Assembly (NCBI GenBank): GCA_900754535.1
Contig: CAAEDF010000125.1
Location: 1 to 8,982 of the forward strand
Origin: Clostridia bacterium
Lineage (GTDB): Bacteria > Bacillota > Clostridia > Oscillospirales > CAG-382
Length of the DNA stretch: 8,982 nt
Direction of reading: 5' to 3'
The translations under genes and the position numbers were made by a program. This document shows positions 5,932 to 8,982 of this stretch, one piece after another. How positions within the stretch are numbered: position 1 is the stretch's first letter; the number at the start of each line of letters is the position of its first letter. Below the pieces are notes generated by a model. That model was not told the origin of the DNA, made no database searches, and saw nothing but the letters and a program-made list of their open reading frames with translations.

Positions 5932-6986
5932 CCATCATCGTAACGGTTTTCATTTTCGGGCTGCTTATTTTCATACATGAGCTGGGACATTATCTTGTTG
6001 CGCGCGCATGCGGCGTGGGCATTCTGGAATTTGCGATAGGCATGGGTCCGAAGATATATTCGCGCAGGGGCAAGTACAACCTCTTTTCGGTGCGTGCGCT
6101 GCCGATAGGCGGCTTTGTTTCGATGGTGGGCGAATACGGCGAGGTCAACGAAGAGGAGCTGGACGAAGCCGACCGCGGCAAGACGCCGCTCAACAGCAAG
6201 CCCGTATGGCAGCGGATACTGATCTGCCTTGCCGGCCCGGTGATGAACATACTACTGGGGATACTGGTGATGAGCATAGTCGTCATAAGCACGCCGGTGC
6301 TCGGCTCGACCACCGTAGGCGGATTCTTTGAGCAAAGCACAAGCAATTCGCACGGGCTTATGCCGGGCGACAGGATACTTGAGATAGACGGGGAAAAGAT
6401 CCACGTTATCATTGAAATGAACTACAAAATATCCGTTGACGGCATAGAACCGCTTGACATCCTCGTGGAGCGTGACGGCGGCGAGGTGCTTCTGGAGGAC
6501 GTGGTCTTCCCCGTTGAGGAGCTGGACGGCGTGAAGCTGGGCGCGGTGGATTTCAGCGTTATGCGCGCGCAGAAGAGCTTCGGCGAGGTGGTATACCAGT
6601 CCTTCTGGCAGTCGGTGGCAACGCTTGAGCTTACCGTCGATTCGCTGGTCGATACGTTCAGGGGCAGATACGGGCTGAGCGCGCTTTCCGGCCCCGTGGG
6701 AATAGGAGAGCAGGTCGGCGAGGTCATCTCCAGCGGGGAAACGGTCAGCGGCACCGTCCTCAATATCGCCAGCATGACCGTACTGATCTCCATGAGCCTG
6801 GGCGTGTTCAACCTGCTTCCGATACCGGTGCTGGACGGCGGCAGGATACTGTTTTATATTATAGAGGCCATACGCCGCAAGCCCATGGATCCCAAGTACG
6901 AAAACGCCGTGAGCGCGCTGTTTATGATATTGCTTGTGTTCCTTATGATCTTTGTGCTTTTCAAGGATATTGCGGGACTTTTTTGA
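5916..6986 (+). CDS. rseP: RIP site-2 zinc metalloprotease RseP
   Basis: An intramembrane protease of family M50 that cuts membrane-spanning proteins, typically anti-sigma factors or signal-peptide remnants. The 356 residues begin with a hydrophobic helix containing HELGH (H21, E22, H25), the zinc and catalytic residues. GMGPKIYSRRG and ALPIGGFVSMVGE (61-73) are conserved in bacterial members. A second hydrophobic segment lies at about 101-126, including AGPVMN. A single PDZ-like region lies at about 130-205, and SGPVGI at 258-263. The third zinc-site motif NLLPIPVLDGG (299-309) supplies D307, and a last hydrophobic segment lies near the C-terminus. The gene starts with TTG behind a strong GGAGG and overlaps dxr by 16 nt. 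This dxr-rseP pairing is common. The substrate cannot be told from the window. Confidence 0.96.
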   Translation: MDTIIAIIVTVFIFGLLIFIHELGHYLVARACGVGILEFAIGMGPKIYSRRGKYNLFSVRALPIGGFVSMVGEYGEVNEEELDEADRGKTPLNSKPVWQRILICLAGPVMNILLGILVMSIVVISTPVLGSTTVGGFFEQSTSNSHGLMPGDRILEIDGEKIHVIIEMNYKISVDGIEPLDILVERDGGEVLLEDVVFPVEELDGVKLGAVDFSVMRAQKSFGEVVYQSFWQSVATLELTVDSLVDTFRGRYGLSALSGPVGIGEQVGEVISSGETVSGTVLNIASMTVLISMSLGVFNLLPIPVLDGGRILFYIIEAIRRKPMDPKYENAVSALFMILLVFLMIFVLFKDIAGLF

Positions 6987-6997
6987 TTAAGATTTGC

Positions 6998-7002
6998 GGG
7001 AG
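6998..7002 (+). promoter_or_regulatory. Ribosome binding site for ispG
   Basis: GGGAG lies 9 nt before TTG at 7012. The earlier in-frame TTG at 6994 has only a weak AAGA-type site before it, so 7012 is preferred. Confidence 0.6.
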
Positions 7003-7011
7003 AGAGCGGAA

Positions 7012-8076
7012 TTGAGAAGAGAATGCAAAAGGATAACCGTCAGGGGCGTGGGGATAGGCGGCGGAGAGCGCGTCACCGTCCAGTCCATGACCAATTCCGA
7101 CACCGCGGACCGCGCCGCCACGCTTGCGCAGATAAAGAGACTGGAGCAATGCGGCTGCGATATAGTCCGCTTCACGGTCAATTCGCTTGACGCGGTGAAA
7201 AACATACCCTATTATTCGGAAAACACCTCGCTGCCGCTTGTTGCGGACATACATTTCGACTACAAGCTTGCCGTTGAGTCTGCGGCGGCGGGCATAAACA
7301 AGATACGCATAAACCCCGGCAACATAGGCGGCGACGACAGGGTGCGCAAGGTGGTCAACGCCTGCCGGAGCGCGGGGATACCGATACGCGTGGGCGTAAA
7401 CGGCGGCTCGCTTGAGAAGGAAATCCTTGCAAAATACGGCGCACCCACCGCCGAAGCGCTGGCGGAAAGCGCGCTTGAAAACATAAAGAGGCTGGAGCGC
7501 TTTGATTTTGACGACATCGTGGTGTCCGCAAAGTCCTCGGACGTACGGGTCATGATAAACGCCAACCGCATAATAGCGTCACGCTGCAATTATCCGCTGC
7601 ATCTCGGCGTCACCGAGGCGGGCGCGCTGCGCGGCGGCACGGTCAAGGGCGCGATAGGCATCGGCGCGCTGCTTGCCGACGGTATAGGAGATACGGTGCG
7701 CATGTCGCTTTCGGCGGATATCGCCGCGGAGGTCAAGGCCGCGCGGGATGTGCTTCGCGCGGTCGGCATAGGCGGCGGCGTGAATCTGATATCCTGCCCT
7801 ACCTGCGGTCGGTGCAGGGTCGATCTGATAGAAAAGGCGCGCTCGCTTGAGGAAAAGCTTGCCGGGATACGGACGGACAGGACGGTCAACGTCGCGCTGA
7901 TGGGCTGTATAGTGAACGGACCGGGCGAGGCGTCGGGCGCCGATCTCGGCTGCGCCTGCGGCGACGGCGACGCGCTGCTTTTCGTCAGGGGCAGCGCGGT
8001 CGGGAGGATAAGCGAAAGCGAGATAGAGGACGTGCTTTTCCGCGAGGCGGAAAAGCTTGCCGCGGAGAAGGTCTGA
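7012..8076 (+). CDS. ispG: 4-hydroxy-3-methylbut-2-enyl diphosphate synthase
   Basis: Late MEP-pathway iron-sulfur enzyme that reduces methylerythritol cyclodiphosphate to HMBPP; cytoplasmic. From the TTG at 7012 it has 354 residues, typical of the bacterial two-domain form. VQSMTNSDT near the N-terminus, ADIHFDY, NKIRINPGN and VGVNGGSLE mark the TIM-barrel domain. CPTC (C262, C265), C299 and E306 in GCIVNGPGE are the expected [4Fe-4S] ligands in the C-terminal domain. Three further cysteines lie at 268, 314 and 316, the last two in the conserved segment after the cluster. The alternative start at TTG 6994 would add 6 residues; 7012 has the better ribosome site and fits the usual N-terminus. 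It follows rseP by 25 nt. With dxr it puts two non-adjacent MEP steps in one operon. Confidence 0.96.
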   Translation: MRRECKRITVRGVGIGGGERVTVQSMTNSDTADRAATLAQIKRLEQCGCDIVRFTVNSLDAVKNIPYYSENTSLPLVADIHFDYKLAVESAAAGINKIRINPGNIGGDDRVRKVVNACRSAGIPIRVGVNGGSLEKEILAKYGAPTAEALAESALENIKRLERFDFDDIVVSAKSSDVRVMINANRIIASRCNYPLHLGVTEAGALRGGTVKGAIGIGALLADGIGDTVRMSLSADIAAEVKAARDVLRAVGIGGGVNLISCPTCGRCRVDLIEKARSLEEKLAGIRTDRTVNVALMGCIVNGPGEASGADLGCACGDGDALLFVRGSAVGRISESEIEDVLFREAEKLAAEKV

Positions 8077-8120
8077 CCACTGCCGGCACCGGATGATACG
8101 AAAGGAAAAAAGCGATACGG

Positions 8121-8982
8121 ATGAACGAAAGATTCCTAAAGGTGTTCAAAAGATATATACCGGACGAGCAGTCGGCCGCCGTTATGGAACAGATCACCGA
8201 CGTGCTCAATATACGCTCGGATACGAAAAGCCGGATCGTGACATGCGATCTGGCCTTCGGCCGTATCGTGCCCAAAAAGCAGCTGTACCATCTGGCGTCG
8301 GGAATAAAGGAAGCGTACGAGCTTGAAAAGGTGGAGCTTTATCCCAGATATCCCTCCGGGCTTTTCTGCGCTTCGTACGTGGAAGAGCTTGTGGAAACGA
8401 TATGCAGGACCGACGGCAGGATAGGCCGCGGCTTTTTTGACGGATGCGAATATGACTTTGACGAAAACGCGCAGACCGTGACCATCCGTCTGCGCGACGG
8501 CGTGACCGCCGCGCTGCTCAACAGCGACGGCGCCGATGCGTTTTTTTCTCAGTGCGTGCGCTATGAGTTCGGCAGGGACGTAAAGTTCAGAATACTCGGC
8601 GAGCCGGCGGACATGGCAGAACCGCAATATGTCCGCGACGCAAAAGAGGAGATCGGCCGGGCCGCCGAAAAATACCGCGAACAGCTTGCGGCGGACGCTT
8701 CGGGAGCAGCCCCGGACGTTGAACGCTCCAGCGCTTTCTCCGAGATGGAGACGCCTGATTTTGAATATCTCAACGAGGAGAACACGCTTGTCCGCAGCGG
8801 CAGGCTGGTATTTGACATATCCGAACCGGAGGCGGTGATGGGCGTGCGGAGCCGCACGCCGCTTCGTCCCATAAAGGACATCGAAAACGATAAGAACTGC
8901 GCGTTTCTCGGGCGTGCTTTTCTCGAGGAGGAGCGCGAGAGCCGCGATTATACAAAGAGGACCGTAAAGCTGTATTTTACCG
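8121..8982 (+). CDS. polC: DNA polymerase III PolC-type, N-terminal part
   Basis: The Gram-positive replicative polymerase alpha subunit with built-in proofreading; only the first 287 codons are in the window and the frame stays open to the edge. The segment LYPRYPSGLF (near residues 73-82), the later CVRYEFGRDVKF, and an acidic, variable linker at about 190-230 fit the PolC N-terminal region. From about residue 249, RPIKDIENDK followed by FLGRAFLEEERE and KRTVKLYFT looks like the start of the OB-fold domain. The exonuclease, PHP and polymerase motifs lie beyond the edge, so catalytic integrity cannot be judged. The ATG at 8121 is preferred: an in-frame TGA lies at 8094-8096. Its ribosome site, AAAGGA at 8101-8106, is 14 nt away, which is long. 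It follows ispG by 44 nt, the usual clostridial order. Confidence 0.88.
   Translation, partial: MNERFLKVFKRYIPDEQSAAVMEQITDVLNIRSDTKSRIVTCDLAFGRIVPKKQLYHLASGIKEAYELEKVELYPRYPSGLFCASYVEELVETICRTDGRIGRGFFDGCEYDFDENAQTVTIRLRDGVTAALLNSDGADAFFSQCVRYEFGRDVKFRILGEPADMAEPQYVRDAKEEIGRAAEKYREQLAADASGAAPDVERSSAFSEMETPDFEYLNEENTLVRSGRLVFDISEPEAVMGVRSRTPLRPIKDIENDKNCAFLGRAFLEEERESRDYTKRTVKLYFT

Noticed and set aside
1..8982. CRISPR array, tRNA, rRNA, insertion sequence or phage genes
   Set aside because: No regularly spaced repeats, RNA gene signatures, transposase or integrase motifs were seen on either strand.

Overview
The window is most likely a piece of a Clostridia-type Firmicutes chromosome (GC-rich, with frequent ATA and AGG codons). 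The evidence is the gene order pyrH-frr-uppS-cdsA-dxr-rseP-ispG-polC, ending in a Gram-positive replicative polymerase of the PolC type. I cannot name a genus. All convincing genes lie on the + strand, and gaps within the run are short or absent, so this looks like one long operon.

Layout. Positions 1-199 hold no gene I can support, only several small GC-rich inverted repeats. A near-consensus sigma-A promoter (200-228) follows, then a 5' leader with an inverted repeat and a hairpin. Next is a membrane-anchored zinc metalloprotease of HExxHxxGxxD plus Met-turn type (299-1804). A 69-nt gap with a hairpin leads to pyrH (UMP kinase), frr (ribosome recycling factor) and uppS (undecaprenyl diphosphate synthase). 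A roughly 100-nt gap with a terminator-like hairpin and alternative stems separates uppS from cdsA (CDP-diacylglycerol synthase). Then come dxr (MEP pathway), rseP (site-2 protease), ispG (MEP pathway) and the first 287 codons of polC, cut by the window edge.

How they fit together: pyrH supplies UDP, frr recycles ribosomes, dxr and ispG make isoprenoid precursors, uppS turns these into the undecaprenyl carrier for wall synthesis, and cdsA makes the activated phospholipid precursor. RseP is an intramembrane protease often linked to envelope stress signalling, and polC is the replicative polymerase. The core is ordinary and conserved.

The less usual parts are the metalloprotease in the position just upstream of pyrH, where rpsB-tsf is common; its strong promoter and structured leader; a UMP kinase with altered nucleotide-site motifs; and the structured uppS-cdsA gap. 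I saw no mobile element, CRISPR array, tRNA or rRNA. I do not see a clearly new multi-gene system. The protease and its control region are the best candidates for follow-up.
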